Source: Desulfovibrio sp. An276
GTDB lineage: Bacteria > Desulfobacterota > Desulfovibrionia > Desulfovibrionales > Desulfovibrionaceae
NCBI RefSeq assembly: GCF_002159665.1
Contig: NZ_NFJC01000001.1
Coordinates: 124,001-188,000 of the forward strand
Reading direction: 5' to 3'
Length of the DNA: 64,000 nucleotides
A program made the position numbers and the translations under genes. The stretch's first letter is position 1; each line of letters starts with the position of its first letter. The notes beneath the pieces were generated by a model. The model was not told the origin of the DNA, did no database searches, and saw nothing but the letters and a program-made list of their open reading frames with translations. Below are positions 50,260 through 59,205 of this stretch, piece after piece.

Positions 50260-51240
50260 ATGGATACAATAGCCGTCCTTATACCCTGCTTTAACGAGGC
50301 GCAGACCATTGCCAAGGTCGTTCGCGACTTCAAAACGCATCTGCCCGAAGCAACCATCTACGTTTACGACAACAATTCCAGCGACAACACAGCGGCACTT
50401 GCTGCCGAAGCCGGTGCGATTGTGCGCCACGAACCGAGACAGGGCAAGGGCAATGTGGTTCGTTCCATGCTGAGGGATATCGACGCCCGCTGCTATATCA
50501 TGGTCGATGGCGACGATACCTACCCGGCAGAATGTGCCAGGGCACTTTGTGACCCCATATTGAAGGGTGAATGCGATATGGTCATAGGGGACAGGCTGTC
50601 CTCGACCTATTTCACGGAAAACAAGAGGCCCTTCCACAATTCGGGCAATGTCATAGTACGGCGCTTTATCCGTTCCCTGTGGCACAGGCAGGGAGGCAGG
50701 GACATCAACGATGTCATGACCGGCATGCGGGCTCTGTCACCACTCTTTGCCAAGGCCTATCCTGTCATGAGCCCGGGCTTCGAGCTTGAGACCGAACTGA
50801 CCATCTTTGCCCTTGAAAACAGGTTCAGAATACGCTCCTGTCCCGTTCCGTATCGCGATCGCCCAGAAGGAAGCACATCCAAGCTCAGCACCTATCGTGA
50901 CGGCTTCAAGGTGCTCAAAACCATATTCAGGATGTACCGCGACTACCGGCCTTTCAAGGTTTTCGGGATCGCTGCCTGCTTTCTGGCCCTGCTTTCCCTC
51001 GTACTCTTTGTTCCGGTTTTTGGAGAATATCTTGTCACAGGTCTTGTCCCAAGGCTTCCCACCCTCATTGTATCCGGCCTGAGCATGAGCATGGCCATGC
51101 TGAGCTTCTGCGCAGGCCTCATTATGGAACGTATCTATCTTGGGCAACGCCAGAATCTTGAGATACTGCTGAATATGCTCCATATGGAGCTCAAGCAGCA
51201 TACTTCAACAGCAGCAACTGACAGCCTTGAATCAGTCTAA
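50260..51240 (+). CDS. Family-2 glycosyltransferase with C-terminal membrane anchor (GtrB/DPM-like)
   Basis: A 326-residue GT2 enzyme. The GT-A domain shows VLIPCFNEAQTIAKVV, YVYDNNSSDNTAAL, the metal-binding MVDGDDTYP (DxD-type) and VMTGMRALSP. Two C-terminal TM segments (about 228-252 VFGIAACFLALLSLVLFVPVF; 264-288) anchor it to the inner membrane, as in GtrB and related polyprenyl-phosphate glycosyltransferases. It probably loads a sugar on undecaprenyl phosphate for a membrane glycosyltransferase. It starts the glycan locus, 155 bases after the RND operon. Confidence 0.85.
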   Translation: MDTIAVLIPCFNEAQTIAKVVRDFKTHLPEATIYVYDNNSSDNTAALAAEAGAIVRHEPRQGKGNVVRSMLRDIDARCYIMVDGDDTYPAECARALCDPILKGECDMVIGDRLSSTYFTENKRPFHNSGNVIVRRFIRSLWHRQGGRDINDVMTGMRALSPLFAKAYPVMSPGFELETELTIFALENRFRIRSCPVPYRDRPEGSTSKLSTYRDGFKVLKTIFRMYRDYRPFKVFGIAACFLALLSLVLFVPVFGEYLVTGLVPRLPTLIVSGLSMSMAMLSFCAGLIMERIYLGQRQNLEILLNMLHMELKQHTSTAATDSLESV

Positions 51241-51262
51241 CAAAAAAACTATGGGACAGAGC

Positions 51263-52573
51263 ATGGAAACTTCATACAATTTGAAGAATACTACAATAAA
51301 ACAAGTATGTCTTGTTGTTCTCGGCATACTTGCTGGCTGGATTTTATTGACTGCTGCCTATTCAATTCCCACAGCAAGAATAAACGACAATATAGAAAAT
51401 TCTGCTCGCTACTTCAAGGAAACCTATCCAAGGTTCACATTCTATGGGTCAACCCAGTTGGATCTGTTTACCGATGCCCTGATGCTTTTGACATCCGGAT
51501 ACAATAATACAGAACCTTCATATGTCGCATCATTGCTGAACAATCGCATTGGCTATTCTGGAAAAAATCCTGCGCAAACACTGTATCATGCCTACAGCAA
51601 AAACAATGAGATAAACAGTACTTCTGCTGATAGCCAAAATGTCATTTCATATGCCAGATACTGGCATGGATATGCCTCTATCCTGAAACCTCTCCTTGCC
51701 TGCCCAGGCCTGCATTACGGTCATATCAGATCCATCAATACTGTCATTCAGCTTGGATTGTTTGCCCTGTTCTGCGTAGGGCTCATCAAGCTGCACAAAA
51801 TAGAACTTGTTCCTGCTTTCGTGATATGCTGGGTATTCATGAATCCGCTGTGCACAACGATGTGTATGCAGTTTTCCACATGCACGATAATCACTTTTGC
51901 TGCCCTGAACTACATAGTTTATAAACTTGCTAAAGGAAGAGAAAACCTCCCGTTTTGTGGAATATTTTTCACCTGTATAGGAATTGTTACTTCATACCTG
52001 GATTTGCTGACATTCCCTCTGATTACATTGGGCATACCATTACTCACCTACATGTGTCTGAGAGATGAAAAAGACTCTATTCCCCTATTTGAATCTGTCA
52101 AAAAGATTGTTTTCCTTGGCTGGTCATGGTGCATTGGATACGCAGGAATGTGGGCAGGGAAATGGGTTTTGGCTACTCTGGTTACAGACGAGAACATTAT
52201 AGCCAATGCCTATAATGCCATGCTCATCAGGGCAAGTTCAGTCAACAAGACAGATCATTTCAATGTTCTTGATGTGCTTGTCAAACAAGTCCATGCTATG
52301 GATCTCATAGTTCTCATCTCGTTTGTTTTTGCTATAATTTGCTCTTTCTATATCCTGTTTAGAAAATACGGAAAAACAAGCCTAAAAGAAAATTCAAACG
52401 CTGTTCTGTATTTGCTTATCATGATTATGCCAGTTTTTTGGTATTCTGTTTTAAAAAATCATGCCTACATGCATGGGTACTTTACCTACAGAAATCTCGC
52501 AGTCAGCGTGTTGGCAATAATGCTAATACTGACAAGTTTTTTGAAAACAAAAGAAGAACGAATACAGGTGTAG
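51263..52573 (+). CDS. Polytopic membrane protein of unknown function, AT-rich
   Basis: A 436-residue inner-membrane protein not matched to a named family. About ten hydrophobic segments are visible (first VCLVVLGILAGWILLTAAYS), with a large loop after TM1 (about 35-145) that would be periplasmic, rich in Asn/Ser/Tyr. GT-C glycosyltransferases have this layout, and a GtrB-like gene lies just upstream, so it may be the transferase using that lipid-linked sugar; this is inference. Base composition is clearly lower in GC than the neighbours (around 40 percent), suggesting separate transfer. ATG 51263 has GGGACAG upstream; ATG 51251 and TTG 51227 are in frame alternatives. Confidence 0.75.
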   Translation: METSYNLKNTTIKQVCLVVLGILAGWILLTAAYSIPTARINDNIENSARYFKETYPRFTFYGSTQLDLFTDALMLLTSGYNNTEPSYVASLLNNRIGYSGKNPAQTLYHAYSKNNEINSTSADSQNVISYARYWHGYASILKPLLACPGLHYGHIRSINTVIQLGLFALFCVGLIKLHKIELVPAFVICWVFMNPLCTTMCMQFSTCTIITFAALNYIVYKLAKGRENLPFCGIFFTCIGIVTSYLDLLTFPLITLGIPLLTYMCLRDEKDSIPLFESVKKIVFLGWSWCIGYAGMWAGKWVLATLVTDENIIANAYNAMLIRASSVNKTDHFNVLDVLVKQVHAMDLIVLISFVFAIICSFYILFRKYGKTSLKENSNAVLYLLIMIMPVFWYSVLKNHAYMHGYFTYRNLAVSVLAIMLILTSFLKTKEERIQV

Positions 52574-52650
52574 GCAGCGCTGAAGACATTTCAGAGCTTG
52601 TATCAGAACAGATACTGGCTGCTGGCATGGCCAATCCCGGATAGCAAACT

Positions 52651-53796
52651 ATGAACAACTCCAACTCGGCTGTAGTGCTTGGCGGTGGTCAGTACGGGCT
52701 CTATCTGGCCCTTTCCCTGGCCCGGAAGGGGTGGAACATTACACTGCTCGAGGCTGCCTCTGACCTTTTCACGCGCGCCTCGTACAACAATCAGGCCAGG
52801 GTACACAATGGCTACCACTATCCCAGAAGTGTCCTGACGGCCCTGCGCTCGCGTGTGTCCTTCCCGAGATTTGTTGCCGAATTTCCCGACTGCATCGATT
52901 CGGACTTTGAGAAGTACTATTGCATAGGACACCCGCTCAGCAAGGTATCAGCCTACCAGTTCAGGCGCTTTTGCGAGCGTATTGGAGCCGAGATTGATAC
53001 AGCTCCCTCGCGCGTTGTCTCACTGTTCAATCCCCGCCACATCGAGGCGGTCTTTGCAGTCAGGGAATTTGCCTTTGACGCGCACAAGCTGCGCGACATG
53101 CTTGTGGCAAGGATCGCGTCCCTCCCTGTCACCATACTGAAGAATGTCGAGGCGCAAAGGGTCTATGCGGATCCCCCAAAGGCTGTCAGACTCATTGTCG
53201 AGGCCAAAACAAAGAGCGGCGATATAGAGCTTTTTGCGGCCAACCATGTGTTCAACTGCACCTATTCGCGCATCAATTTCATAGTCACGCAGTCCGGTCT
53301 CGAGGTCATTCCGCTCAAGCACGAGCTAACCGAAATGTGCCTTGTGGACGTCCCTGAAGAAATCCGCAATCTGGGCATTACCATCATGTGTGGCCCATTC
53401 TTTTCCGTGATGCCCTTCCCTGCCGTGCAGCACATGGGACACGTGGTCCATTCCTTCAGCCACGTGCGCTACACACCCCATTTCGAGTGGCATGACACTG
53501 AAGGTTTGGCATACAGGGATCCGTATGCGCGCATGATTCAAACCAGACACTTTACGGCCTGGGAGTACATGCGCAAGGATGCAGCAAGGTACATTCCCTG
53601 CCTTGAGGACTGCAGCTACCTGGACTCTCTCTGGGAGGTCAAGACCGTACTTCCCAGCAGCGAGGTGGACGATTCCCGTCCCATCCTCTGTCGCTTTGAC
53701 CATGGACTTCATGGTTTTCACTGCATCATGGGCGGCAAGATAGACAATATCTACGATGTCGTTGACGCAGTCTATGCCCATTTTGGGATCAACTGA
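52651..53796 (+). CDS. FAD-dependent oxidoreductase (DAO type)
   Basis: A 381-residue flavoprotein with an N-terminal dinucleotide fold, AVVLGGGQYGLYLALSLA (a GxGxxG variant) and the following Glu at LLEAASDLF. The motif ASYNNQARVHNGYHYPRS is typical of a group of DAO-like oxidases found in sugar-biosynthesis clusters. The substrate is unknown. Its TGA stop overlaps the ATG at 53796 that leads into a poly-G tract and the next glycosyltransferase (see findings). The Shine-Dalgarno is weak (GGAT). Confidence 0.8.
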   Translation: MNNSNSAVVLGGGQYGLYLALSLARKGWNITLLEAASDLFTRASYNNQARVHNGYHYPRSVLTALRSRVSFPRFVAEFPDCIDSDFEKYYCIGHPLSKVSAYQFRRFCERIGAEIDTAPSRVVSLFNPRHIEAVFAVREFAFDAHKLRDMLVARIASLPVTILKNVEAQRVYADPPKAVRLIVEAKTKSGDIELFAANHVFNCTYSRINFIVTQSGLEVIPLKHELTEMCLVDVPEEIRNLGITIMCGPFFSVMPFPAVQHMGHVVHSFSHVRYTPHFEWHDTEGLAYRDPYARMIQTRHFTAWEYMRKDAARYIPCLEDCSYLDSLWEVKTVLPSSEVDDSRPILCRFDHGLHGFHCIMGGKIDNIYDVVDAVYAHFGIN

Positions 53797-53849
53797 TGAA
53801 TATGCAAGACAAAACAAGCACATACAAAATCATAAGGGGGGGGGGGTGA
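53796..53849 (+). CDS. Leader reading frame ending at the poly-G tract (OFF phase)
   Basis: ATG 53796, overlapping the upstream stop (TGATG), reads 17 codons (MNMQDKTSTYKIIRGGG) and meets TGA 53847-53849 with the 11 G present here. With 12 or 9 G the same frame would run on into the glycosyltransferase. This is probably the real start of that gene, currently out of phase. Confidence 0.5.
   Translation: MNMQDKTSTYKIIRGGG
53836..53846 (+). repeat. Poly-G tract of 11 G (contingency repeat)
   Basis: Eleven G run into TGAAAAAAAG at the 5' end of a glycosyltransferase gene. Mononucleotide tracts this long are prone to slipped-strand mispairing. The reading frame from the coupled upstream ATG depends on its length modulo 3. 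Confidence 0.9.
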
Positions 53850-54871
53850 AAAAAAGTCAATCTTTTGTTTCTGTCATCACTGTGGTAGATGCTGCATGCT
53901 CAAAGGCCCTTGGCAAACTGCCTGAACTGTGCTCCTACCTTGGGGAACGCTACAATGACTACGAAGTGCTTATCGTGGCGAAGAAGGACGCACAGTCTTC
54001 CTGCTCGAAGGGCCTCGATGCCATGCTGCAGAAGGTACCGTCCATCCGCTATCTCCAGCTTTCGGACAATGTTCATGACGACGTAGCCTTTGCCGCAGGA
54101 CTGGAAAACGCCATTGGGGACTTCATTGTCATGATGCGGCTGGACTGCGATCCCCTGGAAACAGTTGGTACTGCGGTTGAGTTGTGCAAGAACGGGAACG
54201 ATGTCGTTGTCGGAACAGCGCATGTCCCATGCACGCTCCCGTATAGAATTGTGCGCCCGCTTGCATCCTGGCTTTTACGCTGCATCGACTACAGGCTCCC
54301 GCACAATGCCACCCATTTCCGCTGCCTTTCCAGACGCGCTGCCAACGCAGTGATGGAGACAGGAAGGCACTATCAGCAGCTTGCGATGCAGATCCAGAAT
54401 AGCGGCTACGCCTGCAGAGAAATGCCCTACACCCTGCTTGGGGCAGGTGAAGCCAAGAGACAGGCAGCTGTAAAAACACTCTATTCGGGCTTAAAGGAAA
54501 CAATGCGCCTGATGGTCTTCAATTCGGTAGCCCCCTTGCGCCTTGTATCATTGCTCGGACTTGTCGGCTCCACAATAGCCTGTCTGATCTCGCTCTTTGC
54601 GCTTCTCGTGCGTCTCTTCAAGGACGACGTTGCCGTAGGCTGGGCGTCTACTGTGCTCATAATCTCGTTTTTCTCCCTTTTGCAGTTCGTCATCCTGATG
54701 TTCCTGAGCGAGTATGTGGGCAGAATTCTCACAGAGATACGCGATCGGGAAAAATACGCCATTGTCTTTGAACGCAATTCCCTCACCATGATCAACCAGG
54801 ACAGGATCAACGTCCTTGAGGAAAGCGACAACTCCGAGGTCAATCTGGTCCAGACCGGACGGGATCGATAG
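53846..54871 (+). CDS. Phase-variable family-2 glycosyltransferase with membrane anchor
   Basis: A GT2 enzyme of 341 residues if started at GTG 53846, which is itself the last G of the poly-G tract. The catalytic domain has SFVSVITVVDAACSKALG, VAFAAGLENAIGDFIVMMRLDCDP with a DxD-type motif, and THFRCLSRRAANAV. Two C-terminal TM segments (about 234-258, LVSLLGLVGSTIACLISLFAL; 268-292) give the GtrB/ArnC layout. In the ON phase (12 or 9 G) it would start at ATG 53796 and gain about 17 residues. As sequenced, only the weak internal GTG, with the G tract as a poor Shine-Dalgarno, could be used. It probably makes a polyprenyl-phosphate sugar for surface glycan. Confidence 0.85.
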   Translation: MKKSQSFVSVITVVDAACSKALGKLPELCSYLGERYNDYEVLIVAKKDAQSSCSKGLDAMLQKVPSIRYLQLSDNVHDDVAFAAGLENAIGDFIVMMRLDCDPLETVGTAVELCKNGNDVVVGTAHVPCTLPYRIVRPLASWLLRCIDYRLPHNATHFRCLSRRAANAVMETGRHYQQLAMQIQNSGYACREMPYTLLGAGEAKRQAAVKTLYSGLKETMRLMVFNSVAPLRLVSLLGLVGSTIACLISLFALLVRLFKDDVAVGWASTVLIISFFSLLQFVILMFLSEYVGRILTEIRDREKYAIVFERNSLTMINQDRINVLEESDNSEVNLVQTGRDR

Positions 54872-54934
54872 AATTGCAGCTGGAATTGCATTGATGGCTT
54901 TCACCACACGCTAACGTTCTCCGAAGGAGAGGAC

Positions 54935-55711
54935 ATGAAGACAGCATTGATTGGCTATAGCGGCTTTGTTGGTCAGACGCTGCTGCACGCAGCAAGCTTT
55001 GAGCATCTCTACAGGTCAACCAACATACAGGACATTGTCGGACAAAGCTTTGATCTCGTTGTCTGTGCCGGTGCCCCGGGCCAGAAATGGCTGGCAAACA
55101 AGGAGCCCCTGACGGATGCAAAAAGCATCGACAGCCTCATCTCGTGTCTTGAATCCATTAAGGCTGAGAGATTCGTGCTGATAAGCACAGTCGATGTCTT
55201 TGGAAAACCTGTCTCTGTTGATGAAACCAATACTGTGGAAACAGAGGGACTGCATCCCTATGGCTACAACAGGTGGCGTCTGGAACAGTTTGTGCAAAAG
55301 CAGTTTGCAAATTCCCTCACAGTCAGACTGCCGGGCCTTGTAGGCCCGGGGCTCAGGAAAAACATTGTCTTTGACTTTCTGAACGACAACAACGTGCACA
55401 ACATCAATGCGCGGGATGTCTTCCAGTTCTACCCCATGGTCCACTTGTGGAGCGATATTGAAAAATGCCTTGCGCACGGTCTCAAGCTTGTCCACCTGAC
55501 AGCGGAGCCCCTGAACGTCGCACGAGTGGCAAAAGAGGCCTTTGGACTGGATTTTGAAAACACCCTTCCCCGCCCTGCCATACGCTATGATTTCCGTTCC
55601 CTGCATGCAGGTTTCTGGGGCAGGAAGGACTATCAGTATTCCGCAGAAGCATCCCTTGCCGCAATCAGGGAATACGCCCTGACAGAACCCAAGCACATGA
55701 AGCAGGCATAG
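54935..55711 (+). CDS. NAD(P)-dependent epimerase/dehydratase-like SDR
   Basis: A 258-residue extended SDR. The cofactor site ALIGYSGFVGQTLL (GxxGxxG) is at the N-terminus, FVLISTVDVFGKP is the strand with the catalytic Ser/Thr, and YGYNRWRLE occupies the YxxxK position with Arg in place of the usual Lys, so activity may differ. AAGGAGAGG precedes ATG 54935. It is eight bases from the isomerase gene and belongs to the same glycan run. It is likely a nucleotide-sugar or sugar-modifying enzyme, exact substrate unknown. Confidence 0.8.
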   Translation: MKTALIGYSGFVGQTLLHAASFEHLYRSTNIQDIVGQSFDLVVCAGAPGQKWLANKEPLTDAKSIDSLISCLESIKAERFVLISTVDVFGKPVSVDETNTVETEGLHPYGYNRWRLEQFVQKQFANSLTVRLPGLVGPGLRKNIVFDFLNDNNVHNINARDVFQFYPMVHLWSDIEKCLAHGLKLVHLTAEPLNVARVAKEAFGLDFENTLPRPAIRYDFRSLHAGFWGRKDYQYSAEASLAAIREYALTEPKHMKQA

Positions 55712-55719
55712 GGGGCTCC

Positions 55720-56556
55720 ATGACACAGATCTCCATCTCCAATATCGCCTGGGATACTACAGACGATGTTCTGGTTTCCGGGATACTGGCATCCCTAGAC
55801 GTCCACCACATAGACATAGCCCCGGGAAAATACTTCCCCAATCCGGAAGAGGCGTCGGATGCGGACATTGCTGCCGTGCGAATGTCTTGGGAAGAGCGGG
55901 GCTTTGCCTTGGCGGGCTTTCAGTCCCTGCTTTTCGGCACCCAGGGGCTCAATGTGTTTGGTTCCGAAGAAGTTCAGGAGCGCATGCTTGAACGCCTTTG
56001 TCACATTTGCCGCATTGCAGCTGGCCTTGGGGCAAAAAGACTTGTGTTCGGCAGCCCCAAGAACCGCGACCGCACTGGCCTTACGGATGAGCAGACCATG
56101 GACATGGCCCGTGATTTCTTCACGCGCCTTGGAGACATCGCACAAAAGTTTGGCGTCGTGGTTTGTCTTGAGCCCAATCCCAAAGCATACGGAGCAAATT
56201 TTCTGACCAATACCATGGATGCCTGCGACTTTGTCGTAAAACTCGATCATCCCGGCATCCGTATGCAGCTGGATACCGGGGCCATGTTTATGAACAACGA
56301 GTCCCCCGAGACCATCGAACAAGTCAGGGACTGGATTGGGCATATCCATATAAGCGAACCACAACTTGCTCCCCTTGGAGAGAGCGGAGTCAGCCACGCG
56401 CAAATTGGGGAGAGCTTCAAAAAGGCCATGGGACAAACATCATCCATTGTCACCATTGAAATGCTGATACCCAAAGGGGATGGTGCAGACAGAACCTCCC
56501 TGATTGAAAAAGCCATTGTGCAGGCTGTGGGGCTTGTGCGCCGGAACTACCTGTAG
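55720..56556 (+). CDS. Sugar phosphate isomerase/epimerase-like TIM-barrel protein
   Basis: A 278-residue protein of the AP endonuclease-2-like TIM-barrel family (xylose isomerase-like). Metal-site residues are suggested by VVCLEPNPKAYG (Glu), IRMQLDTGAMF (Asp), IGHIHISEPQLAP (His) and IVTIEMLIPK (Glu). These proteins isomerise or epimerise keto sugars or inositols. It sits between the SDR and a glycosyltransferase with short gaps, so it is co-transcribed and probably makes an unusual sugar for the glycan. Confidence 0.82.
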   Translation: MTQISISNIAWDTTDDVLVSGILASLDVHHIDIAPGKYFPNPEEASDADIAAVRMSWEERGFALAGFQSLLFGTQGLNVFGSEEVQERMLERLCHICRIAAGLGAKRLVFGSPKNRDRTGLTDEQTMDMARDFFTRLGDIAQKFGVVVCLEPNPKAYGANFLTNTMDACDFVVKLDHPGIRMQLDTGAMFMNNESPETIEQVRDWIGHIHISEPQLAPLGESGVSHAQIGESFKKAMGQTSSIVTIEMLIPKGDGADRTSLIEKAIVQAVGLVRRNYL

Positions 56557-56597
56557 GCCGGAAACTGTGGTGCAATGATGCTTTGGGAGAGGGAAGA

Positions 56598-57392
56598 ATG
56601 GTTGTTTATGAGCGGCAAAAGGGCGTGCCAAGATTCGAGTGCGAGGAGTACGGGGAAAAGACAAGTGAGTATGTCGTACTCATCCCTGTCATCAACGAGG
56701 GCGAGCGCATCATCAAGGAGCTTGAAAGGGCCCGTGAACACCATGTTGCAGAGCGTGCCGACATTGTTCTCTGCGACGGAGGCTCCACGGACGGAAGCAC
56801 GGACGCTACTAACTTGCAACTGCTTGGGGTGAACACGCTTTTGGTCAAGCGGGACACAGGAAAGCAGGGAGCCCAGCTGCGCATGGGAATCTGGTGGGCA
56901 CTTAAAAGAGGCTACAAGGGCATTATAACCGTTGACGGCAACAACAAGGACAGCATCGAGGATGTGCCAAGATTCATCTCAAAGCTGCAGGAAGGCTATG
57001 CCTTCGTGCAGGGCTCCCGCTTTGTAGCCGGAGGCAGGGCCATCAATACGCCCCTTGTCCGCACCATAGCTGTCCGCCTCATCCACGCACCGATTATCTC
57101 CCTGACAGCCAGGCAGCGCTTTACCGATACCACGAACGCCTTCAGGGGCTATTCGGCAGAGTATCTGTCGGACGAACGCGTGCGTCCCTTGAGAGACGTT
57201 TTTGCAACGTACGAATTGTTGGCCTACCTTTCTGTGCGCGCCACACAGCTCGGGTACAGGGCGTGTGAAATCCCTGTCACGCGTGCCTATCCCAAGAAAG
57301 GCAAGGTCCCGACGAAGATAAGCTTCTTCAAGGGCAATGCAGAGCTTATGAAAATCCTGCTCAGAAACGCCCTTGGACGCTACAATCCCTGA
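56598..57392 (+). CDS. Family-2 glycosyltransferase (soluble, DPM-like)
   Basis: A 264-residue GT2 enzyme without a TM anchor. Catalytic blocks are YVVLIPVINEGERIIKEL, IVLCDGGSTDGSTDA, IITVDGNNKDSIEDV (DGN at the metal position) and VQGSRFVAGGRAI. ATG 56598 has GGGAGAGGGAAG upstream; a TTG five codons earlier is less likely. It is the last plus-strand gene of the core run and is convergent with the FAD gene at 57434. Donor and acceptor sugars are unknown. Confidence 0.83.
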   Translation: MVVYERQKGVPRFECEEYGEKTSEYVVLIPVINEGERIIKELERAREHHVAERADIVLCDGGSTDGSTDATNLQLLGVNTLLVKRDTGKQGAQLRMGIWWALKRGYKGIITVDGNNKDSIEDVPRFISKLQEGYAFVQGSRFVAGGRAINTPLVRTIAVRLIHAPIISLTARQRFTDTTNAFRGYSAEYLSDERVRPLRDVFATYELLAYLSVRATQLGYRACEIPVTRAYPKKGKVPTKISFFKGNAELMKILLRNALGRYNP

Positions 57393-57433
57393 CCAAAGCG
57401 GGGTTTGCACCAAAGAGGTACTGACCGTCAGCC

Positions 57434-58954
57434 CTACCCCTTCTCCTCGTGGTACTCCTTTTCCGCATTGACCTGCCAGACATCATTCTTGGCAACACCC
57501 TTGCCGGCAAGACAATCTACAGTGCGCAGGGCGGAAAGCATGGAGTGATCCATGTTGTTGTACCTGTGCATGCCGTTTCTGCCCACGGGATAGAGGTTTT
57601 GCACGCTGTTCAGCCACTTTTGCAAAACATCGATCCTCTCGTAGCTGCCAAAGTAGGCAGGATAGGCCTTGGGCACGCGCACCACAAAGGCCTCAAGAAC
57701 GTCTTCCCTCCTGGCAAGACCGATCTTTTCGAGCTCCCCTGCGGCCATGGCAATGAAATCCCGATCGTCCATGGTCCAGAAACGGTCTCCCTCGCTGCAA
57801 AAGTATTCCAGGCCAAGCAAAAGCGTCTGCCTGTCCTTTGCGAGATACGGGCTCCAGTTGTTGAAGATCTGTATGCGGCCCATGTGCACATCAGGCTCCT
57901 GCACATAGATCCAGTTGTCCTTGAGGTTTGCCAGGCGCTCGCTTGTGCGCAGGACAAGGCCGACGGTCATGAAATCGCGATAGGCAAGCCCCCTTGCCAC
58001 ATGAAGGACGTCTTCCGGCACGCTGCCCCGCACATCGGCCACAAGTTCCTGCAGGGGCATGGACGAAATGACTACGTCCGCAGGATACACTGTCTCTTCT
58101 GCGCCTCTTCCGCCTGCAGTAGGAGCGACGGCAACGCCTGTAATGCGGTTATCCGCGTATTCGAGGCCAGTCACTTTGGTCTTGTAGAGAATTGTGCCGC
58201 CCATGCGCTCTACGTCATGGGCCACGGTCTCCCACAAAGATCCCGGGCCGTGCTTGGGATAGAGGAAGTATTCGATGAGGCTTGTCTCCACATCCTTTTG
58301 CGCAATACCGGACTTGCTCCTCCCGCGCAGGCTCTTGCCAATGCTTTTGATAGCATGGGCCAGAACTGCCGTGACGGAGAGCCCCTTGACTCTTTGCGCA
58401 CCCCAGTCCGCGGAAAGTTCGCTGCAGGGAAGGCCCCACACCTTTTGCGTGTAGTCGCGGAAAAAGGTCTGGTACAGCTCCCGCCCAAAGCGGTTCACAA
58501 AAAACTCCTCAAGGCTCTTTTCCGGCCGGACGGGATGCAGACGGGCCAGTGCGTAGGAAAAAGCAATCTTCACAAGGCGCACAAGCCCAAGCTTCACAAG
58601 TGTGTCCATGCTCAAGGACACGGGATAGGCAAAGAACTTCCGCTCATACAATATGCGCGAGAGCCTGTGGCGCACAAGAAAAGCCTCTTCGTCCTGCCCC
58701 ATTGCAGCGCTTTCCATGGGCAAGACGGACTGCCACCACTGCATGACCTCGTCTGATTTGGAGAAGAATCTGTGCCCTCCAAGGTCTATGCGATTGCCAT
58801 TGTGGCAGACGGTCTTGGAAATTCCCCCAGCCACGTCTTCCTGCTCAAGGACAAGAACATTCGTGCAGCCCTGTGCAAGCAGGCTCTTGGCAGCCGTCAG
58901 GCCAGCAGGGCCTGCTCCGATGACAATATGGCGTTTCCCTGTGTCGAGAGTCAT
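57434..58954 (-). CDS. FAD-dependent oxidoreductase, UGM/protoporphyrinogen oxidase-like
   Basis: A 506-residue flavoprotein. The N-terminal Rossmann motif is [19 protein letters not shown], followed by [14 protein letters not shown] and the [12 protein letters not shown] region typical of amino-oxidase/PPOX and UDP-galactopyranose mutase-like proteins in polysaccharide clusters. [16 protein letters not shown] is also characteristic. ATG 58954 has GGAGATAT upstream (minus strand). It faces a divergent region containing a CRP-like palindrome and a second poly-G tract. Substrate unknown; a role in sugar or lipid-linked glycan formation is inferred. Confidence 0.82.
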   Translation of the reverse strand: MTLDTGKRHIVIGAGPAGLTAAKSLLAQGCTNVLVLEQEDVAGGISKTVCHNGNRIDLGGHRFFSKSDEVMQWWQSVLPMESAAMGQDEEAFLVRHRLSRILYERKFFAYPVSLSMDTLVKLGLVRLVKIAFSYALARLHPVRPEKSLEEFFVNRFGRELYQTFFRDYTQKVWGLPCSELSADWGAQRVKGLSVTAVLAHAIKSIGKSLRGRSKSGIAQKDVETSLIEYFLYPKHGPGSLWETVAHDVERMGGTILYKTKVTGLEYADNRITGVAVAPTAGGRGAEETVYPADVVISSMPLQELVADVRGSVPEDVLHVARGLAYRDFMTVGLVLRTSERLANLKDNWIYVQEPDVHMGRIQIFNNWSPYLAKDRQTLLLGLEYFCSEGDRFWTMDDRDFIAMAAGELEKIGLARREDVLEAFVVRVPKAYPAYFGSYERIDVLQKWLNSVQNLYPVGRNGMHRYNNMDHSMLSALRTVDCLAGKGVAKNDVWQVNAEKEYHEEKG

Positions 58955-58995
58955 GCATATCTCCAGGCCTGGCCCACCTCACACCCGTATGCAAT

Positions 58996-59013
58996 TTGTG
59001 TAAAATTTCACAA
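58996..59013. promoter_or_regulatory. CRP/FNR-like palindrome in the divergent glycan promoter region
   Basis: TTGTGTAAAATTTCACAA: TTGTG and CACAA arms, matching TGTGA-N6-TCACA at all but one position. It lies one base before the poly-G tract and between two divergent genes. Confidence 0.5.
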
Positions 59014-59014
59014 C

Positions 59015-59023
59015 GGGGGGGGG
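59015..59023 (+). repeat. Poly-G tract of 9 G in a promoter region
   Basis: Nine G between the CRP-like palindrome and TATAAC (59024-59029), a candidate rightward -10. Length change would alter spacing in the promoter of the membrane protein at 59206, and possibly of the divergent FAD gene. Confidence 0.8.
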
Positions 59024-59205
59024 TATAACCAGGATAAGATAAAAAATATAAGGTGCTGATTTCTATTCTTTTTTGCTATACATTGTCCAGTGATTTTGCA
59101 CGCTGTGCGTTCACGGCTTCTTGCCAAGAGATCTCATACGTGCCAAGAGCTGCTTGCCCCCTTCGTACAAGGAGGGGAAGCCAGCCATTCAGCAGGAGAG
59201 AGTTT

